NCBI RefSeq assembly: GCF_013337765.1
Contig: NZ_VBSB01000036.1
Location: forward strand, 62,001 to 126,000
DNA from: Mycolicibacterium sphagni
GTDB taxonomy: Bacteria; Actinomycetota; Actinomycetes; Mycobacteriales; Mycobacteriaceae
Reading direction: 5' to 3'
Length of the DNA: 64,000 nt
Under the pieces are notes generated by a model, which searched no databases, was not told where the DNA came from, and worked only from the letters and a program-made list of their open reading frames with translations. Below are positions 17,862 through 26,503 of the stretch, in pieces. The position numbers and the translations under genes are program-made. How positions within the stretch are numbered: position 1 is the stretch's first letter; each line of letters opens with the position of its first letter.

Positions 17862-18722
17862 GTGGGACGAGTCCAAGGCAAGGTTGCCTTCATCACCGGC
17901 GCCGCCCGCGGGCAGGGGCGTAGCCATGCGCTGAGACTGGCTGAAGAGGGTGCCGACATCATCGCTGTCGACCTGTGCAAGGACTTCGAGACCATCGGCT
18001 ACAAGATGGCCACGCCGGAGGATCTCGCGGAGACCGCCGAACTGGTCAAGAAGACCGGGCGGGGCATCGTCACCGCGCAAGCCGACGTACGCGAGGCCGC
18101 CGAACTCAAGCAGGCCCTCGAGCAGGGCCTCGCCGAGTTCGGCAAGGTCGACGTCGTCGTCGCGCAGGCGGGCATCGCCGGAATGAAGGGCCAGCCACCG
18201 CTGCAGGCCTGGTGCGACGTCATCAACACCAATCTGATCGGCACCATCAACGCGATCCAAGTTGCGCTGCCTCATCTGGAGGAGGGCGCCTCGATCGTCG
18301 CGACCGGCTCCACCGCGGCGCTGATGGACGCCCACCAGAAGGACAACCCGGGCGCCGACCCCGGCGGCATGTCCTACATGGTCGCCAAGCGGCTGCTGTC
18401 CCACTATGTCCACGACCTGGCGACTGAGCTTGCGGTGCGGGGCATTCGGGCCAACGTCGTGCACCCGACGAACTGCAACACCGACATGCTGCAGAGCGAG
18501 CCGATGTACCGATCCTTCCGCCCGGACCTCGAGAATCCCACCCGCGCAGACGCTGAACCGGTCTTCGGAGTCCAGCAGGCGATGAAGGTCAACTTCGTCG
18601 AGCCGTTGGACATCAGCAACGCCGTGCTGTGGCTGGCATCCGATGAGGCGCGCTACGTCACCGGCATGCAGTTGCGCGTCGACGCCGGCGGCTACCTCAA
18701 GTGGTACGACTACCACATCTGA
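17862..18722 (+). CDS. mycofactocin-coupled SDR family oxidoreductase
   Basis: 286 residues from GTG 17862, with AGAGAGGAA upstream. The segment Gly-Ala-Ala-Arg-Gly-Gln-Gly-Arg-Ser-His-Ala (residues 13-23) followed by Ile-Ala-Val-Asp-Leu-Cys is characteristic of the mycofactocin-associated (carveol-dehydrogenase-like) SDRs. These hold their nicotinamide tightly and pass electrons to mycofactocin. Catalytic Ser 150, Tyr 172 and Lys 176 are present. The family acts on secondary alcohols, including terpene alcohols. Codons for an earlier start are shadowed by the upstream gene. Confidence 0.88.
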   Translation: MGRVQGKVAFITGAARGQGRSHALRLAEEGADIIAVDLCKDFETIGYKMATPEDLAETAELVKKTGRGIVTAQADVREAAELKQALEQGLAEFGKVDVVVAQAGIAGMKGQPPLQAWCDVINTNLIGTINAIQVALPHLEEGASIVATGSTAALMDAHQKDNPGADPGGMSYMVAKRLLSHYVHDLATELAVRGIRANVVHPTNCNTDMLQSEPMYRSFRPDLENPTRADAEPVFGVQQAMKVNFVEPLDISNAVLWLASDEARYVTGMQLRVDAGGYLKWYDYHI

Positions 18723-18757
18723 CATCTGACGAATTCTCGGTACAGGGAAGGGAAACT

Positions 18758-18955
18758 GTGAAGGTCCGAGTTGACCAGGAGAAGTGCCAGGGGCACACGC
18801 TGTGCGCCATGATCGCTCCAGATATGTTCCAGCTCAGCGATATCGATGGCAGTTCGTCAGCTGTCACCGAGGTGGTCCCAGATGACCAGATCGAGCTCGT
18901 TCGCGAAGCCGCGCATTCCTGTCCCGAACAAGCGATCCTCATCGAAGATGATTGA
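18758..18955 (+). CDS. 3Fe-4S ferredoxin, P450 partner type
   Basis: 65 residues from GTG 18758, with GGGAAGGGAA upstream. Cys 10, Cys 16 and Cys 54 form the cluster site; position 13 is His (Cys-x2-His-x2-Cys), so a 3Fe-4S cluster is expected. Such ferredoxins sit beside and reduce mycobacterial P450s, and the P450 follows 41 bases downstream. Confidence 0.9.
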   Translation: MKVRVDQEKCQGHTLCAMIAPDMFQLSDIDGSSSAVTEVVPDDQIELVREAAHSCPEQAILIEDD

Positions 18956-18996
18956 GGATCCTCGCCCAACCATGAACTATCAAGGGAGACAATGCC

Positions 18997-20367
18997 TTGA
19001 GCATCGATGACGCCACCGGTGACACCGAGCGGAGACAGCCGAACTATCACTTCGATCGGCATACACCGGAGTATCGCGAGCAATTCGGGAAAATCACCGA
19101 GGAGATGCAGTCTCGCTGCCCGATGGCGTGGACCGACGTCTACGACGGCCATTGGGTAGCGGCCGGCAGCAAAGAGGTGTTCGAGCTGGCGCGCTGCCCG
19201 GTGGTGTCCAACGACCACGACATCAACGGTGAGCGGAATGGCTACCAGGGCATTACGATCCCAAAAGCCCAGCGGGCGACGGTGGTTCGCGGTGGCATCT
19301 TGGAGATGGACGAACCTGAGCACAGCAACTACCGCGGGGCGCTGAACCCGTACCTGTCCCCCGCCGCGGTCAAGCGCTGGGCGCCGTTCGTCGACGAGAT
19401 CGTTCGCGCGTCTCTCGACGAGAAGATCGAGTCGGGGCACATCGACTTCGTCGACGACCTCGCCAACATCGTGCCCGCTGTGCTCACGCTGGCCATGATG
19501 GGGATCGAGCTGAAGAAGTGGCCGGTCTACAGCGAGCCCGCGCACCTGTCGGTGTCCACCCCGGAACACTCCCCCGACGCTCCGCGCGTCGCCGAGATGA
19601 ACCGGCAGATGGGCCTCGACATGGTCACCACCATGATGGAGGTCAGGGAGAATCCGCGGCCCGGCCTGGTGAACGCGCTGCTGCAGCTGCGCATCGACGG
19701 TGAGCCCGCCCCCGATCTGGAGATCCTCGGCAATCTCGGGCTGATCATCGGTGGTGGCTTCGACACCACCACCGCGCTGACTGCCCACTCACTGGAATGG
19801 CTCAGCGAGAATCCCCTTGAGCGCGAACGGCTCAGCCGCGAGCGGGACAAGCTTCTCGACCCGGCGACCGAAGAATTCCTCCGGTTCTACACCCCCGCAC
19901 CGGGTGACGGACGCACCTTCTCCGGCGACGTGGAGGTCGAGGGGCATCAGTTCAAGGAGGGCGAGCGGCTCTGGCTGTCGTGGGCGATGGCCAACCGGGA
20001 CCCCTCGGTGTTCGAGAAGCCCAACGAGGTCGTCCTCGACCGAAAGGGCAACCGGCACTTCAGCTTCGGTATCGGCGTGCATCGCTGCGTCGGGTCGAAC
20101 GTGGCGCGCACGGTGTTCAAGGCGATGGTGACCGCAGTGCTCGACCGGATGCCCGATTACGTCTGCGATCCAGAAGGCACCGTGCACTACGAGACCATCG
20201 GTAACATCCAGGGCATGAAGCATTTGCCTGCTGATTTCACGCCGGGACCGCGGCTTGGCCCCGGGCTCGACGAGACACTGGAACTGCTTCAGAAGGCGTG
20301 TGTGGAGCAGGGACTCGCGCGCCCCATCACCGAGCACAAGGAAGCAGCCGTCATCGACTGGCGCTAG
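18997..20367 (+). CDS. cytochrome P450
   Basis: 456 residues from TTG 18997; AAGGGAG at 18982-18988 is 8 bases away. Heme motif Phe-Gly-Ile-Gly-Val-His-Arg-Cys-Val-Gly (Cys 364), I-helix Gly-Gly-Phe-Asp-Thr-Thr (253-258) and Glu 293-x-x-Arg 296 are intact. It is soluble, longer than the usual about 400 residues because of an extended N-terminus and tail. It probably hydroxylates the imported substrate, receiving electrons from the ferredoxin just upstream; the two SDRs of the operon would oxidise the alcohol. An ATG-CCT-TGA triplet run at 18992-19000 overlaps the start codon. Confidence 0.92.
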   Translation: MSIDDATGDTERRQPNYHFDRHTPEYREQFGKITEEMQSRCPMAWTDVYDGHWVAAGSKEVFELARCPVVSNDHDINGERNGYQGITIPKAQRATVVRGGILEMDEPEHSNYRGALNPYLSPAAVKRWAPFVDEIVRASLDEKIESGHIDFVDDLANIVPAVLTLAMMGIELKKWPVYSEPAHLSVSTPEHSPDAPRVAEMNRQMGLDMVTTMMEVRENPRPGLVNALLQLRIDGEPAPDLEILGNLGLIIGGGFDTTTALTAHSLEWLSENPLERERLSRERDKLLDPATEEFLRFYTPAPGDGRTFSGDVEVEGHQFKEGERLWLSWAMANRDPSVFEKPNEVVLDRKGNRHFSFGIGVHRCVGSNVARTVFKAMVTAVLDRMPDYVCDPEGTVHYETIGNIQGMKHLPADFTPGPRLGPGLDETLELLQKACVEQGLARPITEHKEAAVIDWR

Positions 20368-20380
20368 ATAACCCTTCCGC

Positions 20381-20423
20381 AAACGAACGTGGCCCCTCCT
20401 TTCGGAGGGGCCACGATTCGTTT
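20381..20423. terminator. strong bidirectional terminator between convergent genes
   Basis: Arms 20381-20399 and 20404-20423 pair (CGTGGCCCCTCC with GGAGGGGCCACG, extended by AAACGAA/TTCGTTT with one bulged A) around a TTTC loop. It lies between the P450 stop (20367) and the stop of the repeat protein (20433), serving both strands. Confidence 0.9.
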
Positions 20424-20432
20424 GTTGCGAGG

Positions 20433-23400
20433 TTAGGCAGCGCCCTTGTTCGCGCTGCCGGCGGAACCACCGGACTTCTTTGACGAGCTGTCGCTCTTGG
20501 TGTCCGTGGACGCCTTGGCATCCGAGGATCCCTTCGCCGACGGCGGCTTGGGAAGCGACGGCAGCGACACCTTCGGCGGGGCGGGCAGCGACACCTTCGG
20601 CGGGGCGGGCAGCGACACCTTCGGCGGGGCGGGCAGCGACACCTTCGGCGGCGCAGGCAGCGACAGCTTGGGCGGTGCCGGCAGCGACAACTTCGGCAGC
20701 GACGGGGCCGACACCTTCGTGCTCGGAGCCGTAGCCGTCGACGGATCAGCGGCGGCTGGCTTCGATGCAGCCGGCGCCGTGGCACTGCCCGGGACCTTCA
20801 GCGAGATCGTTGGCGCATTGCCGGCGATGCTCGTGACCGTCTTGTTGATGCCCGCGACGGTCGCAGCCCCTGCTGCACCGGCCGCGGCCAGCGCCGCAGC
20901 GCCTGCTCCGGCGTTGATGCCACCACCGATGTGGATACCACCGAGGTTGAAGCTGATGTTGATCCCCAGGCTCGCGTTGATCGAATTGACCAGGGAGTTC
21001 AGCCCTGCCGCGAACTGTGCGCCCGCCGTCGCAAGCGCGTTGACCACGGCCTCCGGCGTCGGGAGCGCCTGCAGTGCGGCGTTGATCGCGGCGTTCAGTG
21101 CCGCACCGCCCTGGACCAGCCCGCTGCCAAGCGCACTGATGATCTGGTTGCCCACTTGCACACCGGCATTCAGTCCAGCCTCGAGCGCGGCTGCACCCTG
21201 GTTGAACACCTGCTGAGCGACCTCAAGGCCACCGCCCAGCGCCCCGGTGACGGCATTGACGAACGCCGCCGGGCTCGGGAAGTTGGACAACGCCGCGTTG
21301 AACGCCGCGGCCAACTGCGCGCCGCCGTTGGCCAGGGCATCGATGATCGCCTGCGCCCCATTGAGATTCAGGTTGAGCGCAGCCTGCAGAGCAAGTGCCA
21401 GGTTGACGTTGACATTGCCGATGGCGTCGATCAACGCGTTGATGAACGCCTGCGGGTTCGGGAAGGCATCCAGAGCCGCCTGGAACGCCGCGAACAGCGC
21501 ACTGGCCGGATTGCCGAGCGCGTTGAGCAGCGCCTGGAAACCGGTGACCCCGGCCGCAATTCCCGCCTGGATCGTGTCAGCGAGCTGACCGGTGAACGTG
21601 GTGAACGCGTTGGCGAGGATCCCCAGCGTCGGGTTGATCGCCCCCAGTGCGTCATTCAGTGCCGCCACGAACGCGGCCGGGCTCGGGAAGTTGGCCAGTG
21701 CGGCGTTGAACGCCGCGGCCAGTGCCGCCCCACCGGAAATCAGCGCATTGATGAACGCCTGCGGCCCATCGATGGTCGCGTTGATCACGGCCTGCAGGGC
21801 CAGCCCGAGGTTGACGTCGATATTGCTGAACGCCTGAACCAGTGCGTTGAAGAAGGCCTGCGGGTTCGGGAAGGCCGCCAAGGCTGCCTGGAACGCCGCG
21901 AACAGCGCACTGGCCGGGTTACCGAGCGCGTCGAGCAACGCCTGGAAACCGGTGAGCCCAGCCGCAATTCCCGCCTGCAATGTGGCGGCCAGCTGACCCG
22001 TGAACGTGGTCAGCGCATTGGCCAGCACCCCGATCGTCGGGTTGATCGCCGCCAATGCTCCGACGAATGCATCGACGAAGGCCTGCGGGCTCGGGAAGTT
22101 GGCCAGTGCGGCGTTGAACGCCGCCGCCAATGCCGCCCCACCCGCGACGAGCGCGTCGAGGAACGCCTGCGGGCCGTCGATCGTCGCGTTGATGACCGCC
22201 TGCAGGGCCAGCCCGAGGTTGACGTCGATATTGCCGAAGGCCTGAACCAGCGCATTGAAGAACGCCGCCGGGTTCGGGAAGGCCGCCAGGGCTGCCTGGA
22301 ACGCCGCGAACAGCGCACTGGCCGGATTGCCGAGCGCATTGAGCAGCGCCTGGAAACCGGTGAGCCCAGCGGCAATTCCCGCCTGCAGTGTGGTGGCCAG
22401 CTGACCCGTGAACGTGGTCAGCGCATTGGCCAGCACGCCAAGGGTCGGGTTGATCGCCGCGAGCGCACCGTTGAGCGCCGCCACGAATGCCGCCGGGCTC
22501 GGGAAGTTGGCCAGTGCGGCGTTGAACGCCGCCGCCAATGCCGCCCCACCCGCGACGAGCGCGTCGAGGAACGCCTGCGGGCCGTCGATGGTCGCGTTGA
22601 TCACGGCCTGTAGTGCCAGCCCGAGGTTGACGTCGATATTGCCGAAGGCCTGAACCAGCGCATTGAAGAACGCCGCCGGGTTCGGGAAGGCCGCCAGCGC
22701 TGCCTGGAACGCCGCGAACAGCGCGCTCGCGGGGTTACCGAGCGCATTGAGCAGCGCCTGGAAACCGGTGAGCCCGGCCGCAATTCCCGCCTGCAGTGTG
22801 GTGGCCAGCTGACCCGTGAAGGTGGTGAACGCGTTGGCGAGGATGCCCAGCGCCGGGTTGAGCGCTGCCAGTGCGCCGGTGAACGCGTCGACGAAGGCCT
22901 GCGGGCTCGGGAAGTTGGCCAGTGCGGCGTTGAACGCCGCGGCCAGTGCCGCCCCACCGGAAATCAGCGCATTGAGGAAGGCCTGCGGGCCGTTGATCGT
23001 GGCGTTGATGACCGCCTGCAGGGCCAGCCCGAGGTTGACGTCGATATTGCCGAACGCCTGAACCAGCGCATTGAAGAACGCCGCCGGGTTCGGGAAGGCC
23101 GCCAGCGCCGCCTGGAACGCCGCGAACAGCGCGCTGGCCGGATTGCCGAGCGCGTTCAACAGCGCCTGGAAACCGGTGAGCCCAGCCGCAATTCCCGCCT
23201 GCAAGGTGTCAGCCAGCTGACCCGTGAAGTTGGTGAATGCCGTCGCCAGAACGCCGAGGGTGGGGTTGATCGCCGCGAGCGCACCGTTGAGTGCCGCCAC
23301 GAACGCTGCCGGGCTCGGGAAGTTGGCCAGCGCGGCGTTGAACGCCGCGGCCAGAGCCGCCCCACCGGAAATCAGCGCATTGATGAACGCCTGCGGGCCG

Positions 23401-24293
23401 TCGATGGTGGCGTTGATGACCGCCTGCAGGGCCAGCCCGAGGTTGACGTCGATATTGCCGAACGCCTGAACCAGCGCATTGAAGAACGCCGCCGGGTTCG
23501 GGAACGCCGCCAGCGCCGCCTGGAACGCCGCGAACAGCGCACTCGCGGGATTGCTCAGCGCGTTGAGCAGCGCCTGGAAACCGGTGAGCCCAGCCGCGAT
23601 TCCGGCCTGGAGCGTGTCGTTGAGCTGGCCGGTGAAGGTCGTCAGCGCATTGGCGAGGATGCCCAGGGTCGGGTTGATCGCAGACAACGCACTCGTCAGC
23701 GCCGCGGCGAATTCCGCGGGGCTCGGGAATGCGGCCACGGCAGCGTTGAACGCGGCAGCCAGTGCGGCGCCGCCGGCCTGGATGGCGGCAGCCAGGTCGG
23801 CGGCCCCTTGGATGTTGAGGTTGAGCACGGCTTGCAGCGCCAGCCCGAGGTTGACGTTCACATTGCTGAATGCCTGAACCAGCGCGTTGATGAACACCTG
23901 CGGATCGCCGAACGCCGCCACCGCGTTGTCGATGGCGTGGCCCAGGGCGCTTCCGCTGTCGAGCAGTCCGTCGACGATGGCCTGCACCGCAGTGTTGCCC
24001 GAGTCGATGCCGGAGATCAGGGTGGCTTGCAGCGCGTCACCCAGCTGAGTGATAGCCGCATCAGCCGCGCCGTTGAGGGCGTTGAGGCCGCCGCGCACGC
24101 CGTTCCAGCCCTCATTGAGGGCCTGAATCACCAATGTCAGCGTGGACAGCGACACATCGGCCAGGGCCGACGCCGCCCGGTCTTGGGCGAAGTGCAGGTG
24201 AGGTGGTGTCACCTGAATGGGCGCCAACGCAATCGCGCTTGCGCCGAAAACTGCCACCCCCGCGGTCAAATATGACCGAACAGCAACGTCCAT
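20433..24293 (-). CDS. large exported tandem-repeat protein
   Basis: 1286 residues from ATG 24293 (AAGGGAT upstream); an open frame back to 24479 has no supporting start. The N-terminus carries a hydrophobic, signal-like segment (Ala/Val-rich, about residues 8-28). After about 150 residues come six full copies and one partial copy of a 136-residue Ala/Asn/Phe-rich repeat. Each holds Asn-Leu-Gly-Leu-Ala-Leu-Gln-Ala-Val, Ala-Ala-Phe-Asn-Ala-Ala, Phe-Pro-Ser-Pro and Phe-Pro-Asn-Pro. The C-terminus has about six 8-residue Pro-Ala-Pro-Pro-Lys-Val-Ser-Leu units and a Ser/Lys/Ala tail. The repeats are predicted helical. I do not recognise the family; it is not PE or PPE. A surface or wall-spanning role is inferred from signal and Pro/Lys region only. 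Confidence 0.85.
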   Translation of the reverse strand: MDVAVRSYLTAGVAVFGASAIALAPIQVTPPHLHFAQDRAASALADVSLSTLTLVIQALNEGWNGVRGGLNALNGAADAAITQLGDALQATLISGIDSGNTAVQAIVDGLLDSGSALGHAIDNAVAAFGDPQVFINALVQAFSNVNVNLGLALQAVLNLNIQGAADLAAAIQAGGAALAAAFNAAVAAFPSPAEFAAALTSALSAINPTLGILANALTTFTGQLNDTLQAGIAAGLTGFQALLNALSNPASALFAAFQAALAAFPNPAAFFNALVQAFGNIDVNLGLALQAVINATIDGPQAFINALISGGAALAAAFNAALANFPSPAAFVAALNGALAAINPTLGVLATAFTNFTGQLADTLQAGIAAGLTGFQALLNALGNPASALFAAFQAALAAFPNPAAFFNALVQAFGNIDVNLGLALQAVINATINGPQAFLNALISGGAALAAAFNAALANFPSPQAFVDAFTGALAALNPALGILANAFTTFTGQLATTLQAGIAAGLTGFQALLNALGNPASALFAAFQAALAAFPNPAAFFNALVQAFGNIDVNLGLALQAVINATIDGPQAFLDALVAGGAALAAAFNAALANFPSPAAFVAALNGALAAINPTLGVLANALTTFTGQLATTLQAGIAAGLTGFQALLNALGNPASALFAAFQAALAAFPNPAAFFNALVQAFGNIDVNLGLALQAVINATIDGPQAFLDALVAGGAALAAAFNAALANFPSPQAFVDAFVGALAAINPTIGVLANALTTFTGQLAATLQAGIAAGLTGFQALLDALGNPASALFAAFQAALAAFPNPQAFFNALVQAFSNIDVNLGLALQAVINATIDGPQAFINALISGGAALAAAFNAALANFPSPAAFVAALNDALGAINPTLGILANAFTTFTGQLADTIQAGIAAGVTGFQALLNALGNPASALFAAFQAALDAFPNPQAFINALIDAIGNVNVNLALALQAALNLNLNGAQAIIDALANGGAQLAAAFNAALSNFPSPAAFVNAVTGALGGGLEVAQQVFNQGAAALEAGLNAGVQVGNQIISALGSGLVQGGAALNAAINAALQALPTPEAVVNALATAGAQFAAGLNSLVNSINASLGINISFNLGGIHIGGGINAGAGAAALAAAGAAGAATVAGINKTVTSIAGNAPTISLKVPGSATAPAASKPAAADPSTATAPSTKVSAPSLPKLSLPAPPKLSLPAPPKVSLPAPPKVSLPAPPKVSLPAPPKVSLPSLPKPPSAKGSSDAKASTDTKSDSSSKKSGGSAGSANKGAA
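20561..20704 (-). repeat. 24-base tandem repeat (about six copies)
   Basis: The 10-mer GCAGCGACAC or close variants recurs at 20561, 20585, 20609, 20633, 20657 and 20681, an exact 24-base period. It encodes the eight-residue Pro-Ala-Pro-Pro-Lys-Val-Ser-Leu unit near the C-terminus of the repeat protein. Confidence 0.9.
21200..23890 (-). repeat. 408-base coding tandem repeat array (six full copies plus one partial)
   Basis: The decamer GGGCTCGGGA recurs at 21271, 21679, 22087, 22495, 22903, 23311 and 23719, each exactly 408 bases apart (136 codons). Inner copies are nearly identical over long stretches, while the outer copies (about 21200-21660 and 23480-23890) have diverged. Outer limits given here are approximate. 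Confidence 0.93.
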
Positions 24294-25324
24294 GACTATC
24301 CCTTCAAGATTTCTGGCCCCCGACATCGGTGAACTTACCTGAGAAGAACCTAAGTAGCCAAGCGATTGCTCTGAGATTTTCTTAGTTGCTGTGTCGTTTC
24401 GGTTAACGAATTCATCGGTGTTAGCTGTACGCCGATTAACTACAATTATTTGACGTACTTGCATATTTATATGCAGCAAAGAATTGGTCGTCTGCTACCG
24501 GTCGCGGCCCAGCGGCGTGGTCGAGCGGGACACCACGCGCCGCCGGATTGCTCCTTCAAGCGTGGTCAGGTGCGGTGACAGGCGGTGCGAACGTGGTTTG
24601 CAGGCGGCTCGACAGCGATGGATGTTCACGCGCACAGGCGATGCGCTCAGCCGACAAATAGCAAGGGATGGTGTTGCGACAGTTCAACGGGCCCTGGTTC
24701 GCCACGTCACACGTCCAGCGCAGGCCAGTTCAGAAAAAAATTCATGGAGACTCACAGGGGCGACACGCCGCGACGGCCCGAGATCGTGCCGCCGGCACGC
24801 ATCCGGCGCAGCCTCAGCGGGACGATCGACATGCACGGGACCGCGACGCACAAGTTTGCAGAAGGCGGTTTGAACCGCGTCGGGTCTGGGAACAGAGTGA
24901 TCAGTGTGTTCGACCTCGCGGCCCCGGTAGGCGCCAGAATGGTCCCAGCGCACAGCGTCGCCAGCCACGCAAGCGATCATTGCATTTACCAGTTCGTCAG
25001 GTATCTGCTATTCGCTGCGAATTTTGCTGAACGCCCACTTTTGTTTAAATATGAGTTAACTGTGCGGCGATAGACCGCGATCTGTGCGCGCATTAACCCT
25101 AGAGATTCCTGAGAGTCCGGGTAGTAGTCCCCGAATTCACTCAGCAAACAATCTACGACGACGACACCAGGTGGCTTCCAACGCTGCGCGGACCCAGACG
25201 GGTAGGGCTTATACCCACCGTGACGCCACAATTAACCTCGGCGCAGAACATGGGCGCGACCAGGTACGTCTTCGCCACGTGAGGTGCCGGCAGGAGGAAA
25301 CGGACGCGCGCGGGGTACCTGAGC
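24294..25324. other. 1-kb intergenic region without a supported gene
   Basis: Open frames here have poor codon bias, no ribosome-binding sites and no recognisable product. The part next to the repeat gene (about 24340-24480) is AT-rich and is probably its promoter and leader. It contains the inverted repeat TGCATAT-TT-ATATGCA at 24460-24475. A second AT-rich patch lies at about 25010-25075. The rest shows nothing I can name. Confidence 0.6.
24460..24475. promoter_or_regulatory. AT-rich inverted repeat upstream of the repeat-protein gene
   Basis: TGCATATTTATATGCA: 7-base arms around TT, in the AT-rich segment about 170 bases upstream of the repeat-protein ATG. It could be a regulator site or part of a promoter; only the symmetry supports this. 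Confidence 0.35.
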
Positions 25325-26503
25325 TTATTTTCCGCGGGGCAGACCCAGCACCTGCTGGGCGATGATGTTGCGCTGAATCTCCGAGGTTCCCCCGGCGATC
25401 GTCCCCGAGAAGCTTCGGGCATGGCGCTCGAACCAGCTGGCGAAGTAGTGGTCCAGATTCATGTGCGCATACGTTCCCGTGCTGGACGGATGTACCAGGC
25501 CGTCGGAACCTGCTGCCACAAGCGCATATTCGGACGCCCGCAGCTCCGCTTCGGATCCGAACAACTTCACCACCGACACCGACGCGACGTCGGATTCGCC
25601 GCGCGCAGCCTTGGCCAGCCCTGACGAACCCATCAGTCGCAATGCCTGATAGTCCATGACCATCGAGGCGTACTGGTCTTTCTCCAGTGGCGTGTGCGGC
25701 TCGAAATCGCCGATCATGTTGGCGATCCGGTCGGCGAATCCCAGCCACATCATCGTGCGCTCGTGGCCCAAAGATCCGTTGGCGACTCCCCAACCGCCGT
25801 TGAGCGGGCCGACCAGGTTCTCGGCAGGCACCCGCACATCGGTGAAGAACACCTCGTTGAAATCCTTGTCGTCGATCCCGCAGATCGACGCGAACGGCCG
25901 GCAGACCACCCCGGGCAGGTCGGTCGGGATGATCAGCACGCTGATGCCCTTGTGCTTGGGCGCGTCCGGATCGGTACGGACGAACGTCAGCAGGAAGTCG
26001 GCGTCGTGCGCACCGGAGGTCCACACCTTCTGGCCGTTGACCACGAAGTCGTTGCCGTCGCGTACCGCACGGGTCCGCAGAGAGGCCAGATCCGATCCCG
26101 CACTCGGCTCGCTCATGCCGAGCGACGCAGTCTTCTCGCCCTTGAGGACCGGTACCGCCCAACGATGCTTCTGCTCATCGGATCCGAACGAGATCAGTGA
26201 CGCCGCAATGATATTGACGCCCTGCGGGTTGAAGCTGTGGTAGATGCGCCGGTTGCACAGCTCCTCGAGATGCACGAACTGCTGCAGGATCGACGCATTG
26301 CGGCCACCGAACTCGGGCGGCTGGGCGGGCAACAGCCAGCCGTTGTCGAACAGCAGCCGTTGCCAGCGCCGAGCCCACGCCGGCATATGCGACACCGACC
26401 GTGGCCGCTCCAGGGTCTCGGCCTCGGTGGGCAGATTGGCGTCGAGGAACGCGCTGAACTCGTCGCGGAACGACTCGACCTCGGGATCGAATGAAAGCTG
26501 CAT
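25325..26503 (-). CDS. acyl-CoA dehydrogenase, larger subunit of a FadE pair
   Basis: 392 residues. Shows the acyl-CoA dehydrogenase fold with the FAD/substrate loop Ser-Glu-Pro-Ser-Ala-Gly-Ser-Asp (about 132-139), Trp-Thr-Ser-Gly-Ala, and a C-terminal Gly-Gly-Thr-Ser-Glu-Ile-Gln-Arg-Asn. Its ATG abuts the TAG of the gene at 26504 with no gap. Mycobacterial FadEs encoded as unequal pairs commonly form alpha2beta2 enzymes acting on steroid or other bulky acyl-CoAs; this pair has that layout. Confidence 0.9.
   Translation of the reverse strand: MQLSFDPEVESFRDEFSAFLDANLPTEAETLERPRSVSHMPAWARRWQRLLFDNGWLLPAQPPEFGGRNASILQQFVHLEELCNRRIYHSFNPQGVNIIAASLISFGSDEQKHRWAVPVLKGEKTASLGMSEPSAGSDLASLRTRAVRDGNDFVVNGQKVWTSGAHDADFLLTFVRTDPDAPKHKGISVLIIPTDLPGVVCRPFASICGIDDKDFNEVFFTDVRVPAENLVGPLNGGWGVANGSLGHERTMMWLGFADRIANMIGDFEPHTPLEKDQYASMVMDYQALRLMGSSGLAKAARGESDVASVSVVKLFGSEAELRASEYALVAAGSDGLVHPSSTGTYAHMNLDHYFASWFERHARSFSGTIAGGTSEIQRNIIAQQVLGLPRGK

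Noticed and set aside
20931..22613. 560-codon plus-strand frame opposite the tandem-repeat gene
   Set aside because: Periodic Arg-rich shadow of the repeat array; no start signals and no recognisable product.
21200..23890. CRISPR array or PE_PGRS/PPE gene
   Set aside because: The repeat is 408 bases, in frame and coding, without short spacer structure. The protein lacks PE/PPE N-terminal motifs and Gly-Gly-Ala repeats.
24293..24479. N-terminal extension of the repeat protein to 24479
   Set aside because: AT-rich, no ribosome-binding site, and it would bury the signal peptide; ATG 24293 has AAGGGAT at proper distance.
24484..25073. Several plus-strand open frames in the 1-kb gap
   Set aside because: No ribosome-binding site, poor codon bias, and mutually overlapping frames; treated as intergenic.
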